From NCBI GenBank assembly GCA_014773175.1, contig VXCM01002847.1, forward strand, positions 1 through 64,000: a stretch of DNA of 64,000 bases. Reading direction: 5' to 3'. The notes under the pieces were generated by a model. The model worked only from the letters and a program-made list of their open reading frames with translations, was not told the DNA's origin and ran no database searches. The DNA is from Lucifuga dentata. Its lineage: Eukaryota; Chordata; Actinopteri; Ophidiiformes; Bythitidae. The position numbers and the translations under genes were made by a program. Below are positions 1 to 11,305 of this stretch, piece by piece. How positions within the stretch are numbered: the first letter of the stretch is position 1; the number at the start of each line of letters is the position of its first letter.

Positions 1-103
1 GAAATTATGATCTTAACATGGCAACTTTGCATACCATTGCTTTACCTTAATATTCATATGATACTATTGTTATGCATACTAAATTTATGCTACAGTATTT
101 ACC

Positions 104-272
104 CCCGATCATGCCATCATTAAGATATACTGTATATCCTGATCATGCCGTCATTAAGATGTATACCCTCGATCATGCCATCATTAAAGTGTGTACCCCG
201 ATCACGCCGTTATTAAGGTGTGTGCCCTTGATCACGCCGTCATTAAGGTGTGTCCCTCCTCCGTGTGGACTC
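104..272. repeat. 30-bp minisatellite, about 5 units
   Basis: Tandem units of about 30 bp share the core GATCATGCCATCATTAAG or GATCACGCCGTCATTAAG. The open frame across 72-284 exists only because the unit length is a multiple of three, so it is not a gene. It probably lies in an ADCK1 intron. Confidence 0.85.
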
Positions 273-1660
273 AGTCATGAATAAAATGATGCCTGCCTGC
301 TTATGATGGTAGTGTATCAGTGTGTTTGCTGGCTTTCTGCACGTCCTCCATTCTGTGTCTTTGCTAAACAGACACATTTGTAAGCTAAACTATTAAAAAC
401 AGGAAATCCTCCAACGAGCTTAAACAAAGCAAAGATTCTGTACATCATCTGCTTTTCGTGGCACTAAAGCCTCCTGACAGTACATGTTAAGTTGTGTGTT
501 TTCTGTGTGACAGAATGTGTGTGAATGTTGTTCACCATGATGGAGCTGCAGCAGGATGTGCAGTAAACATTAAACACTCCCTCCTTTGCAGATCCTAAAG
601 GACTTTCCTGCTCACGCATGTTTGTCTGACATGATGCCACCATAAGCTCACAGACAGGAGCCCCTGGTCCAGCCTAGGATGGAGCCAGAACTGGATCTGC
701 TGAGGGATGTGGTCTACGCTGACATCTAGTGATAGAAAATAGGAATACGCTGCTGCCAAACAATTCTAAGCTGGTGTTGTTTTTTAAATGATGTATTTAA
801 TAGATAATTTCACAAACAATGTCCTTTCTTCTGTTAATCCTGTATTTTAAGGGAGTAATGTTGTTTGAAGTTTGCCTGTATTGACCTAGAGGGCTATCCG
901 TAGTTTTCATCTGACTTGCACAAATCTCATCTCCAGTATTGCCAATTTATCAGATTTGGAGCTACTTTAGTGACATTCTTCAGAAAAGAGCTGAGCGACA
1001 AATCTAGCGACTCTCAGCAACATTATGAAACGAGTGTCATGAAACGTGCTGATGAATCTGTCCCTCATGACTGGCTGAGACACAAGCATTCAGTGAGCGT
1101 GTGTGGGATAGTGTAGGCAGATACGCTCAGATCCACCAACCAGCAGCCAGAATCACACATGAAACGTGTGTTAACGCTCATTACAACCAATCAATAATCC
1201 TCGCTGTTTCCTGGGAACCCCTCCTCCTGTGTGCTTACTGGCTGGGTTGTGTGGTGACAGATCTCTCTCTCTCTCTCTNCCCCTCCTCCTGTGTGCTTAC
1301 TGGCTGGGTTGTGTGGTGACAGATCTCTCTCTCTCTCTCTCCTATAAAACATAAAACTGTACAGTTGTTAATTTCAACACAAAGCATCAAATGGTAATTT
1401 TTCTAATATTTCAAAACTGTAGCTAGATCTTTAGCCCTTAGTAAAAATCTTTTAAGTACTGTAAATGTGTAATTACTTCCATACATCATTGAAACATGTG
1501 TCATTATGAGTCTGATTATGAAATTCCCAGACAAGATTAATGTTTTCTCCAAAAATCATGGACACCATCAGCCAATCAGAAACAGCATCTCTAACGGTGT
1601 GGCTTATCATGAAATTTAAACTACAAATGCAATTGACATCTGTTCTACATGTCCTCTGAC
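273..1660. other. non-coding, probably ADCK1 intron
   Basis: No coding exon could be recognised on either strand. The third coding exon of ADCK1 expected on the minus strand was looked for and not found, so it must lie left of the window. The 61-bp direct repeat around the N at 1279 (1218-1278 and 1280-1340) is judged an assembly artefact. Confidence 0.6.
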
Positions 1661-1663
1661 ACA

Positions 1664-1912
1664 ACCAATCACATCAGCCAATCACATCAGCCAATCATAT
1701 CAGCCAGTTACACCAACTAATCACACCAGCCAATCACAACTAGCCAATCATATGAGCCAATCACAACCAGCCAATCACACCAACCAATCTCCAGTCAATC
1801 ACACCAGCCAATCTTATCAGCCAATTACACTAGCTAATCACACCAGCCAATTACATCAGCCAATCACAACCAGCCAATCATATCAATCAATCGCACCAGC
1901 CAATCACATCAC
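1664..1912. repeat. CCAAT-rich minisatellite
   Basis: About 20 degenerate units of 11-16 bp follow the pattern AGCCAATCACA(T/C)C. Nearly every unit carries a CCAAT box, the NF-Y recognition core. Short open frames here have no coding features. Confidence 0.85.
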
Positions 1913-2365
1913 ATGAGGAATTACATGTGAACAGCCAATCAGCAGCAGAGTGAGTCAGACTGCTCTCTTAGCGTGAGAAGCACATGCATCACAACAGCCA
2001 ACTTTTCATTAGCGTGTTCTGTGTTCCATGATGTTTTTCAAAAAGAAGTGTGTATTTGTCTGGAAAGTAAAGATGAGTGGAAGCCGAGTAGGAAGTACAC
2101 AGTACCTTCCTCCCACGTGACTGTTGGAAAGTTGGAAGGGGAATTCTGCGTCCAATAAAATTTGTAACTTTCTGACTCCGCCTCTGTACTCGGCATGCCT
2201 ACTTCATGCAGTGATTGGTCAGGTGTGTTGAGGTGTGAAAATGTGGAGAATTTAATTTCTCTCTGAAACTCTTTTTTTTTTTCTGTCACTGTCCAGAGAA
2301 AGAGAGAAGAGAAGTGAAACTGCACCGTTCTCTCCGTTTATAATAGAGTGGAAGCTCAAGCCATC

Positions 2366-2594
2366 ACATGCTGGTCCTTGTCAAAGAGGCTCAGATCCTT
2401 ACACTGCACATTTTTCCTGCTTCAACACATCAACTTCAACAACTGACTGTTGACTTGCTGCTGATATATCNTGCACATTTTTCCTGCTTCAACACATCAA
2501 CTTCAACAACTGACTGTTGACTTGCTGCTGATATATCCCACCCTTGATGTTATTCATTCACCTGTCAGCGGTTTTAACGTTGTGGCTGATCGGT
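2366..2594 (-). mobile_element. Tc1-like transposon end fragment
   Basis: The right edge reads TTTTAACGTTGTGGCTGATC followed by GGTGTA, a terminal inverted repeat common in fish Tc1-like elements. On the minus strand the inner part (GGATCTGAGC...) resembles the start of the matching transposase, with no open frame left. The 66-bp direct repeat around the N at 2471 (2405-2470 and 2472-2537) looks like an assembly artefact inside it. Confidence 0.65.
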
Positions 2595-3255
2595 GTACAT
2601 TCACTCCACACTTTTTATTGTGCTTAAACGCTAAAACTACCTAACTTCTACAAAAACCTGAGTACATGTCTTGTTGGTGATGATGGATTACCTATCCCAA
2701 GAACGTTTCAAGTATCAACAAGTTGATTTTAATAGCAGAATGAACTGAAATCAATGGAGGTCTGGAAGGTAGGAAAAACATTTTTAATTCACCGTTCCAG
2801 TAGTATGCTTTGGGAAATGATTGTCAGTAACATTACGTGTATGAAAATTGAATATACTAGTGCAGCGCCCATGAAAACATGCCTGTTCGGACCAGGCTGG
2901 ACTCTATGGTGTGCACCACAGCCTGCCATAATGTAGTTCTGCACGTCCTCATGAGCTAGCTTTGTTTGCTGTATGGGGTTGGGTTGAGACCGCAGCACTG
3001 CTACACTTGGAGAGTAAGCTGCCACGTGGACTACTTTTTACCAGCACAGCTTCAATTCAAGAACCGCTGGTCCAAACAACTTCACACGTGACACTGCACA
3101 TCCTTGGGTCCTGAGCAGTGAATCTGCCGAAATTCAACTTCATACAGTGGCGGGTTCTAGAGATGTTGGTGCCATAGACAGACAGACAGAGAAACTATCT
3201 TTATAGATGGTTTAGGCTCAAGCATGCAAAATGGACGGTATTGTCCTTTAACCAA
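2595..3255 (+). mobile_element. TTAA-type MITE, subfamily A, split by an insertion
   Basis: The right half of the roughly 590-bp MITE family runs from TACATTCACTCCAC to about 2858. The last 45 bp (TTTAGGCTCAAGCATGC to TTGTCCTTTAA) resume at about 3208. The 350 bp between are unrelated and look like a later insertion. No coding content is seen. Confidence 0.75.
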
Positions 3256-3577
3256 ACCCTGAATGCAGGAGGAAGAAGATTTATCTTCATCTGTGCTGCA
3301 GTGGTTCTGGTGCTGAATGTTCTATCTCTACTCTCCTCACACCTGATCAGCTAAATCCTGTGTATTCACCTGATCAACTGTTTGTGACTTGCAGATTTTG
3401 ATTGGCTAAACTTCACTCCAGAGTAGGAGGAGGGATGTTTAGCCAATAAGGAGCAGGAAGTGATGGGAAATATGGCGGATTACAGGGAATGAAAACAGAA
3501 TATTGGTGTGATGGCAAAATCAAAGTCCATGGATTCAAAACAGAAAAGGAAGGAAGAGGAACAGGAAGTCTTTGTAC

Positions 3578-3666
3578 CTTGGACTTGAGGGCCCAGTATT
3601 CATCTGTGTCGTATGCCACATGTCTGAATGCCGTCAGGTAGTCGTAGCTGATGATGGCCGTCTGCA

Positions 3667-3731
<65 letters not shown>

Positions 3732-6700
3732 AGAGCACACAGGATTCAAAACAGCTGCACATATTACACTTCATCATAGAATAATAATGACATTATGAGC
3801 TAAACTAACGTGTTTTTGATGCGATAACCGTTTATTAAATATAACATCATATGTCACAATGAACATGTGTACATGTTGTTGTGTGATTAAGCAATGTGAT
3901 CAAATCTGCTTTTCTTGCTGTCAAAGTTACAAATACAACATTGTTCTAACTTCTCAAAAAACAGCAACATTAGTGTGATAGCAGCGAGAGCAGACGTGAT
4001 GTTCACACCGATTCACGTCAAACTGGCCTGATCATCTGGTGACTTCCTGTATGGGACAGGAAGTCACTGCAGAATATCTGCCACCCCCCCCCTGCTATTG
4101 ATGAGGTTGGTAGGTCAAATCACCAGCAGGTTCACGTGAAGAAGTGCGTACTACATAAAACCACTCTGACACTCATTAGCTGGTACTTTTATGAGTTACT
4201 GAGCATGAATGATACAGAGCCGTGAAAAAGTATTTTCTCCTTCCTGATTTCCTGTATTTCTGCATATATGTCACACTTAATTCTGTCAGATCTTCAAACA
4301 AAATTTATGATAAGAAAAAAACACAAACTACAGTACTTAAATGATCATTTCATTTATTGAAGGAAACAATCTCTCCAACACCTTTATCACCATATAAAAA
4401 AGTAATAACCCCCTAAACTTAATAACTGGTTGTTCCACAATTAGCAGCAATAACAGCAACAAACTCTTCTGATAACTGCAGATAAAATCTTTCTCATCCT
4501 GTGCAGGAATTTTGTTTCTCTCTTCTTTGCTGCTTTAATTCAGACACATTGGAGGTTTTCCAGCAGGAATGGTGCGTTTAAGGTCCTATGGAAGCATTTT
4601 CTAGTAGAAACAGAATTCATGGTTCCATCAATTATGGCGAGTGGCTGAAGCAGCAAAGCAACCCCCTACCAACACGCTACCACCTCCATGTTTAACTGTT
4701 GCTATGATGATCTTGACGCCCCATCATCACGCTACCACCTCCATGTCTGACTGTTGCTATGACGATCTTAAACCCCCCCCACCATCACGCTACCACCTTC
4801 AAGTCTGACTGTTGCTATGACGATCTTATTGTGGAATGCTGCGTTAGTTTTACAGCAGATGGAACGAGTCCACGTCTTCCAGAAAGTTCCACTTTCCACT
4901 CATCATCCACAGAACATGATCCNAGATGGAACGAGTCCACGTCTTCCAGAAAGTTCCACTTTCCACTCATCATCCACAGAACATGATCCAGAGGGTCTGA
5001 GGCTCATCAGGTGTTTCTTGGTAAATGTGAGTCGAGTCTTTTTGTTCCTCTTAGTTAGTTGTGGTTTTCACCTCAGCTCTCCATGGATTTATTTTAGCCC
5101 CGCCTCTTTCTTTAGCCCCTCCTCTTTCTGATGGTGGAATCATGAACTCTGACTTTATCCGTGGCGAGCGAGGCCTGCAGCTCCTTAGATGTTCCTCTGG
5201 GTTCTTTGTGAGTTCCTGGATGAGTCGTTGATGCTCTTGGAGAAGTTTTGGTTGTTGGGCCTCCTGAGAAGATTCATGGCTGTTCCGTGTTTTCTCCGTG
5301 TGGAGATAATGACTCTCATGGAGTCCCAGAGCATCAGAAATGAGTTTGAACCTTTCAGACTGATAGATTTCAGTTTCTTCTGGAGTTTCATTAGATCTGG
5401 GCATCATTGGAGCTTGCTGAAACCTTTTAGCTGCTTCATGTTGCTGAAAGCTTCTATTTAATGATGTTTAGATTCTACAGGCTGCAGGATTCAGCCTGAT
5501 GTGCCAAGTCTAGTTCAACCAATTATTTATTAAATTATCTATTACGAGTGGTGAACCTGCGGCTCCAGACCCGGTTCAGTGTGCATTCATAAGTTTAGTT
5601 CACAAAGAGATCGAGACAACACTCAGATATGCTGATATTATGGATAAAAAAAAAGGTGCAACTGCAATGTTGTGATAAAAAATGTTGAAAGACTGAACAA
5701 GCTGCAGTGTGTGACCAATTTCATGCATGTGGAAAAGAACACGGATCAGTTTCCAGTCACTGTGATGTAGACGTGTTGAAAGTAACCGTTTTTCATGGGG
5801 ATTCATAAAAAAATCCCTCTAATCACACAGCGTCACGCTAAATAAATGATGTCATAACTGAAGCTCATTCAAAAAGCCTCTCTTATGTTATTTACATTAT
5901 TAAATCATTTAAAGGTTAGTTAGGTATTTATACACCTTGTTTCTCCTCATATGATCAGATTTTAGAGAGTTTTCCTTGTATGATAAGGTTTTTAGGGGGT
6001 TTCTCCTTGTATGATAAAGTTTTTAGGGTTTTTTTCCTTGTATGATTAGGTTGTTTTATTTGTTTTTTGTTTTTTTTGGGGGGGGGTGGTGTTCCTTGTA
6101 TTTTAGGGGGTTTCCTGGTGTGATAAAGTTTTAGGAGGTTTTCCTTGTATGGTAAGGTTTTAGGGTTTTTTTTTTTTTCCTTATATGATAAGGTTTTTAG
6201 GTTGGTTTTTTTTTACTTGTATAATAAGGTTTTTTCCTTGTATGACAAGGCATTTAAGGTTTTTTTTTCCTTATATGATAGGGTTTTTTTTGTGTGTGTG
6301 TGTGTGAGGNAGTTCCTTAAATGAGGGTTTTCCTTGTATGATAAGGTGTTTAGGTTTTTTTTTCCCTTATATGATAAGGCTTTTGGGAGGTTTCTTTATA
6401 TAATAAGGTTTTTGGGATTTTTTTTTCTTGTATGATAAGGTGTTTAGGTTTTTTTTTCCTTACATGATAAGGTTTTTAGGGGGTTTTCCTTATATAATAA
6501 GGTTTTTATATAATAAAGTGTTAGGGTTTTTTTCCTTATATGATAAGGTTTTTGGGGGGTTTTCCTTATATGATAAGGTTTTGGTGGGTTTTCCTTATAT
6601 AATATGGTTTTTATGGCATTTTTCCTTGTATGATAAGGTTTTTAGGGTTTTTTTTTCCCTCATCTTCTCAGAGATCTCAGCCTGGTGGGAGCTGTTTCCG

Positions 6701-6874
6701 TGTGGTGAATAAGCGTGACACAGTAGTCATGGTGCAGTAACTCACCGTGACTGCAGCTCGTCCAAAGCGGATCACGCTCAGGTCATTCAGGTCCAGCGGT
6801 CTGTTATAGAGGTAAAAGCCTGTGGAGGCAAACACTGCTGCCAGCGAGGACGCACTGAGTAACCGAGCAGCCAT
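3578..6874 (-). CDS. adck1: ADCK1, first two coding exons (partial gene)
   Basis: ADCK1 is an atypical kinase of the UbiB/ABC1 family found in mitochondria. Coding exon 1 is 6746-6874 (43 codons, starts MAARLLSASS) with a perfect donor. A good acceptor 8 bp before the ATG (6883-6884) shows that the 5' UTR is spliced. Coding exon 2 is 3578-3661 (28 codons, phase 0), containing ISYDYLTAF and DEYWALKSK, close to ISYDYLTS and EEYLQLRSK of human ADCK1. The protein starts with a hydrophobic stretch followed by FYLYNRPLDLND, as in vertebrate ADCK1. The kinase domain is off the left edge. A long (TG)n tract, read on the minus strand, sits directly against the exon 2 acceptor. ADCK1 rather than ADCK5 or COQ8 is supported by the SLIRP and ALKBH1 neighbours. 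Confidence 0.88.
3667..3728. repeat. (CA)n microsatellite at the ADCK1 splice acceptor
   Basis: About 30 CA dinucleotides end 6 bp from coding exon 2. Read on the minus strand this is a (TG)n run followed by TCTGCAG, so the repeat takes the place of the normal polypyrimidine tract. Confidence 0.95.
4213..5480 (-). mobile_element. degenerate Tc1-like transposon
   Basis: The plus-strand left edge ACAGAGCCGTGAAAAAGTAT is a typical fish Tc1-like end. The minus strand keeps a decayed transposase start: MMPRSNETPEE near 5407, ISDALGL, then HQRLIQELTKNPEE, matching the helix-turn-helix part of Tc1 transposases. The catalytic part is broken and contains local triplications of CACGCTACCACC. The 66-bp direct repeat around the N at 4923 is an assembly artefact. 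It lies in an ADCK1 intron. Confidence 0.75.
5940..6662. repeat. 30-bp AT-rich minisatellite in ADCK1 intron
   Basis: About 24 degenerate units of TTTTCCTTATATGATAAGG followed by a T/G run. The array ends about 80 bp from the coding exon 1 donor of ADCK1. The T/G runs are strand-asymmetric. An N at 6310 marks a gap with no obvious flanking duplication, so the true length is unknown. Confidence 0.9.
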
Positions 6875-7350
6875 GAGAGACACTGAGGAGACGAGAGGAC
6901 AGACACGACGTATGAGGACAGAATACTGTGGAATAAACCGTAACACAGTATCAGACAGAGCCAAAACACAAAATCACATCAGGATCATATCTGGACCAGG
7001 AGTTTTTCATGGAATCAAACCTGTCAAGCATCAATCAAATCAGGAAAATAAATGATCATTTATAATATTGGCTTCCAGAGACGTGGAAGGAAACAATCTT
7101 TTCCTTAAAAAAAATAAAAGATCTGGTGCTGGAACCGGTTCTGTTCAGTATTGGTGGAACCAGGTGCCATCAAATTTTCCATATATCCACCAGTTTGTGA
7201 TGCAACCATTGTATCACTAACCGAAGCAACAGCGTACACTTTTTTTTTAAAGTAGCAGAAGTAGATCAATAAAAACAAGCAGGAATATGGATCTCATTGT
7301 TTACCTGCAAACAAGAGTTACATGAGCAACCACACACGCACACGCACACG

Positions 7351-7397
<47 letters not shown>

Positions 7398-7675
7398 CAT
7401 CTCCACTCCACGGTTTGGTCACAAGTTCTGTGTGATGCATTCACTGACTGTCAGGAAAGCCCAGACATGAGAATTCAGCATTTAGTTTTTCTGCACCACA
7501 TAAGTTCATGGAAAGTATTAAAATCTGCCTCATTGTGAGATTCATAACCTTTTTTTTGCCACTACGTTTGAAGTTATTTGTTTTTGCATTGTAAGCACTT
7601 CTCTTTAATTCCATCTATTTTCAGACGTTTTAACCTCTCTCTTGTTTTACTCAATCTTGATGTTAATGATTTTTT

Positions 7676-8250
7676 TTAAAGGACCATACCACCCTTTTTG
7701 CATGTTTGAGCCTAATATATTCAATTTTCATACATGTAATGTTACTGACAGTCATTTCCCAAAGCATACTACTGGAAACGGTGAATTAAAAATGTTTTTC
7801 CTACCTTCCAGACCTCCATTGGTTTCAGTTCATTCTGCTATTAAAATTAACTTGTTGATACTTGAAACGTTCTTGGGATAGGTAATCCATCATCACCAAC
7901 AAGACGTGTATAGAAGTTACATAATTTTAGCATTTAAGCGCAATAAAAAGCGTGGAGTGAGTATATGTCTGTCTTTGAAAGATTAAGAGATTTTGCAAAA
8001 TATCAGGAAAGCTGAAATACAGTTTTATCCTTTGGGAAANTATTAGCAGGAGAAACATGGATTTTTAAGGTGGGTGTATCACTTGAATATTTGATTTAGA
8101 AAGATTTAATATTTAATTTTGAAAGACTGAAATATCAGGAAAGCTGAAATACAGTTTTATCCTTTGGGAAATGATTGTCAGTAACATAACATGAATGAAA
8201 ATTGAATACATTAGGCTCAAACATGCAAAATGGGTGGTATGGTCCTTTAA
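7676..8250 (-). mobile_element. TTAA-type MITE, subfamily A, near full length
   Basis: Bounded by TTAA at 7676-7679 and 8247-8250. The ends are AGGACCATACCACCC and GGGTGGTATGGTCCT. The order inside is disturbed around the N at 8040, where a stretch (CAGGAAAGCTGAAATACAG...) appears on both sides. It lies in the first ADCK1 intron. Confidence 0.85.
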
Positions 8251-8868
8251 TAGCATACTGGAATGATCTGAAGGCAATGTTAGTCTGGAGGGTAGGAAAA
8301 ATAATTGTAATATTTATCACTCCAGTAGTATGTGTTTGAAAATGATTGTCAGTAACGTAACATGGATGTCGGTTTTATTTATTGAATTCAAACATGTAAA
8401 ACTACGGTATGGTCCTTTAACGTGGAGCGTGTGTGAATGTTTGTGTCATCAGGATAAGGAGACAGGCTTCCACAGAGGATTCTGCTGGATCGGATACTCC
8501 ACGGAAGAAGGCCTGAACAACGCTCTTCAGAAAGACCCTCACATCCTGGAGGGGGCCAGGGTAAACCCCCATCAACACGGGACTAACACGGGACTAACAC
8601 GGCTTAATATCTCACACACATATCTCATATCACATATCTCATGCAGCATGCTACAGGAACACAGAATTCATGTAGTTTCCCTTCATGCTGCAACATGAGA
8701 TGAAAAATAAGTTACTAATAAATGAAAGATAAAGTTGCTGATAAATTTATCAGATTGTTGCAGCAGCAGAAACATTCTTAGTTTTTAGCTTCTGAAACCA
8801 CAGACAGCATAATAGTTACTGACTGAATGAAAATTATGCTACAAGTGAGAAAATGCCTCTGTGACATA
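8175..8868 (+). repeat. inverted-repeat arm 1 (pairs with 11952-12645)
   Basis: Every position x here pairs with 20820-x on the other strand over 694 bp, with no mismatch noticed by eye. The arm contains SLIRP exon 3 with both flanking introns. The arm ends at 8868-8869, right before the N at 8870. Confidence 0.9.
8453..8560 (+). pseudogene. SLIRP exon 3, inverted duplicate
   Basis: This 108-bp exon encodes DKETGFHRGFCWIGYSTEEG and onward, the same as exon 3 of the resident SLIRP gene, with the same AG acceptor and GT donor. No other SLIRP exon accompanies it, and it lies antisense inside the first intron of ADCK1. By itself it cannot make a protein. It is either a recent partial duplication or an assembly error, because the repeat arm ends exactly at a gap. 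Confidence 0.85.
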
Positions 8869-8937
8869 TNGACAGCATAATAGTTACTGACTGAATGAAA
8901 ATTATGCTACAAGTGAGAAAATGCCTCTGTGACATAT
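8803..8937. other. assembly junction: 67-bp false duplication around N at 8870
   Basis: 8803-8869 and 8871-8937 are identical and separated by one N. This matches the other gap junctions in the window. Confidence 0.85.
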
Positions 8938-9329
8938 TTGCTCCATCATCTTTATCAAACATGCAAAATGGATGGTATGGTCCTTTAAACTGTCATATAT
9001 TTTATGCTTTATGTTGTAATGTACTTTAAGTGAGATTTGTAAGTATCTTCTCGTATCTTTATGAGGCACTTTGAATTGCCCCTCTATCTTGAGTTTCGAA
9101 GCTTAAACGCTTTCGGAAACAGAAGTCCAACACATCTTACAGTTATTCTTTTAATAATTTAGGAATTTTATTCTTTTAATAATTCCGTTCAAAAAAGCCA
9201 CATTACATTTTCTGTTCAAAAGGCTTAGCAGGCAACATGCCACGTTTAAGGTGATAAAACTGGAATCAGAAGCAGCTTCAGTTTAAAAAAAACAAAAAAA
9301 CAAAACAGCATAAACGTGCGAAATATAAC

Positions 9330-9331
<2 letters not shown>

Positions 9332-9363
<32 letters not shown>
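9332..9363. repeat. (GA)n microsatellite
   Basis: Uninterrupted GA run of about 32 bp. Confidence 0.95.
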
Positions 9364-9366
<3 letters not shown>

Positions 9367-9394
9367 AACGCGTTTCTCCTTCTGTTGCTTGTGC

Positions 9395-9535
9395 AACATA
9401 CATGTAGTTGTGTAACATACATGTCGGTAACATACATGTCAGTGTGTAACATACGTGTCGGTATGTAACATATATGTCGGTGTGTAACATACATTTCGGT
9501 GTGTAACATACGTGTCGGTAATGTAACATACATGT
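9395..9535. repeat. 18-20 bp minisatellite (GTAACATACATGTCGGTGT)
   Basis: About 8 units of GTAACATACATGTCGGTGT, starting about 55 bp inside the first intron of ADCK1. The open frames of 120-149 codons across it on the minus strand are repeat-driven and not coding. Confidence 0.9.
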
Positions 9536-9591
9536 GAGGAGCAGCGGAAGCACCACAGGCTGACACAGACACGGTGTGTGGAATAACGTAC

Positions 9592-9720
9592 CTTGACAGT
9601 GTCTCCATGCGCGTCTTCTTTCGCCGGTTTTGTTTTGACCTCGTCGCGTGTTTTTTACCGCGGCGCAGAGCATTGTGGGTAACGTAGTTCTGCTTCTGCG
9701 CGGGTTGCTCTGGTGAACTT
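9592..9720 (-). promoter_or_regulatory. putative non-coding first exon and promoter of ADCK1
   Basis: A strong donor on the minus strand (TCAAG|GTACGT, exon end 9592) has no coding exon behind it but pairs logically with the acceptor 8 bp before the ADCK1 start codon. The upstream 120 bp are rich in CpG (GCGCGTC, TCGTCGCG, CCGCGGCGC), unlike the surroundings. They contain GCATTGTGGGTAA, resembling the ACTACAATTCC-type (ZNF143) promoter element. The start site itself is not determined. Confidence 0.6.
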
Positions 9721-11305
9721 GAAACAAACGCAGGTGACGCTGAATCAGACTCGGATTAATTTAATTTCTATCTGCAGTAATGAACCCGCGTGTGTGTGTG
9801 TGTTATTACAGCATGACGTCATGCTCTGAATGTCGCTGTTTATGATACATTTAAACTACACCTTTGACGACGCGTGACGCTTAGTGCACGTCACACAGTC
9901 ATCAGCTGTTCACCGGAAGTCACAGCCAGGCTGGATTCCAACAGGCAAAAAGATCCTCCTTCCTCCTTTCCTCTCTGTGAAAGACATGATGAGGTCATGA
10001 ATGTCAACATGATGTCATGAACAAGTATTATGTCATGAATGTAAGCATGAGGTCATGAATGTAAACATTAGGTCATGAATGTAAACATGATGAGGTCATG
10101 AATATAAACATGAAGTCACAAATGTAAATATGATGTCATGTTTGCCTGTATGTTAAATCTGTGCTTTTATCAGATCATGTTGGGAACATCGCCTTCATAT
10201 AAACATCATCACAGTTCAGCAGCAAACAGAAAAAAAAACATAAAATAATAAAATAACCCTAAAAAATCAATGACGTCAAAACTTTAACAAGCCATGTTTA
10301 ACAGCTAAAAACATGAGCGGTTTACATGTGGAAAATTCCAGTAAGACAACACAGATTCACACTTTAACATGACAAAGTTTTTATTGTTTAATTCATGTTT
10401 CCTGCACATCTGTTTAAAGAAGTAAATTATATAAAGTACACAAAGTACCTAAATACAAGTTTGGATTGATCTTTATTACTGAAACAGGAAATGCAGCCGT
10501 GACACATCACTCCGTGTGTTTACATGCACATTCATCTTTCACTATATTCAGATTTAGGCAATACATTTTTTTAATGTCACGTAACACCAGAAATACACTG
10601 AAATCAGCAGAAATCAGAGTACTTTACTCTGAGTAACAGACAGATGATGTGACTGTAAATGGATTTCTGTTATAATCTCACTAAGACACATGGACTTTCC
10701 TCATACTCTGATTACATGTATGCACACAACAGCACCCTCCTGATTCCATGAACACGTCTAACACGTTTGCTGCCTTCATCACAGTACACAGAATCAGAGT
10801 AAAAATTGCATCTAAACATTCTAACTGATAATAAATATGAATGCAGATAAAAAACAAAATGGCTGACAGGCTGACGGTGACATTCAGACCAAATGCACGG
10901 AAGGTTGGAAAAGGGAAAAAACACTGACAGGAAGTCACACAGAAGCAGCAGAAGTTATTTGTTACTTCCAGCATGAGAAGACGGAGGATGGAAAATTTCG
11001 ATCTGTCTTCATTCAGCATGTGTAACATGACTTAGGCATGATGTGGATTCGGATGTTACAGCCATTACAAGCCCACGTGTTCTTTACACGATCTCCAATA
11101 AATCGCCTTTATAATCTAACTCTGATAAACATCTGATTATAGGTTTTACTAAATAACATCACTTTGTTGCCTTAATCAGAATATAACATGCATGTAAATG
11201 TGCTGTTTGTGGCAGTTATATTTTAACATGAAGATGATGAGGATCCAACAAAACAATCACACACACACGCACGCACACGCACACACACGCACGAGGCACA
11301 TGGCT
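9721..11305. other. intergenic between ADCK1 5' end and SLIRP 3' end
   Basis: No gene found. It holds the 19-bp minisatellite at 9975-10140 and AT-rich unique sequence. The 115-codon minus-strand open frame at 10681-11028 has no recognisable domain and no splice-site support. Confidence 0.6.
9975..10140. repeat. 19-bp minisatellite with AGGTCA/TGATGTCA units
   Basis: About 8 units of GAGGTCATGAATGTAAACAT. Several contain AGGTCA, the nuclear-receptor half-site. The array lies about 250 bp upstream of the putative ADCK1 first exon. Confidence 0.85.

Noticed and set aside
72..284. 70-codon open frame rich in TPLLRCVP repeats
   Set aside because: Product of a 30-bp minisatellite; no splice or domain support.
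1664..1912. CRISPR-like look of regularly spaced AGCCAATCACA
   Set aside because: Eukaryotic context, units directly adjacent, no unique spacers of fixed length, no cas genes.
6428..6712. 94-codon frame with repeated YDKVFGGF
   Set aside because: Translation of the intronic 30-bp minisatellite.
8330..8698. 122-codon frame as an independent RRM gene
   Set aside because: Only SLIRP exon 3 plus intron sequence; the true exon is 108 bp and has no partner exons.
9246..9727. Two overlapping 120-149 codon minus-strand frames
   Set aside because: Run through a GA microsatellite and a 19-bp minisatellite; amino acids are repeat-driven.
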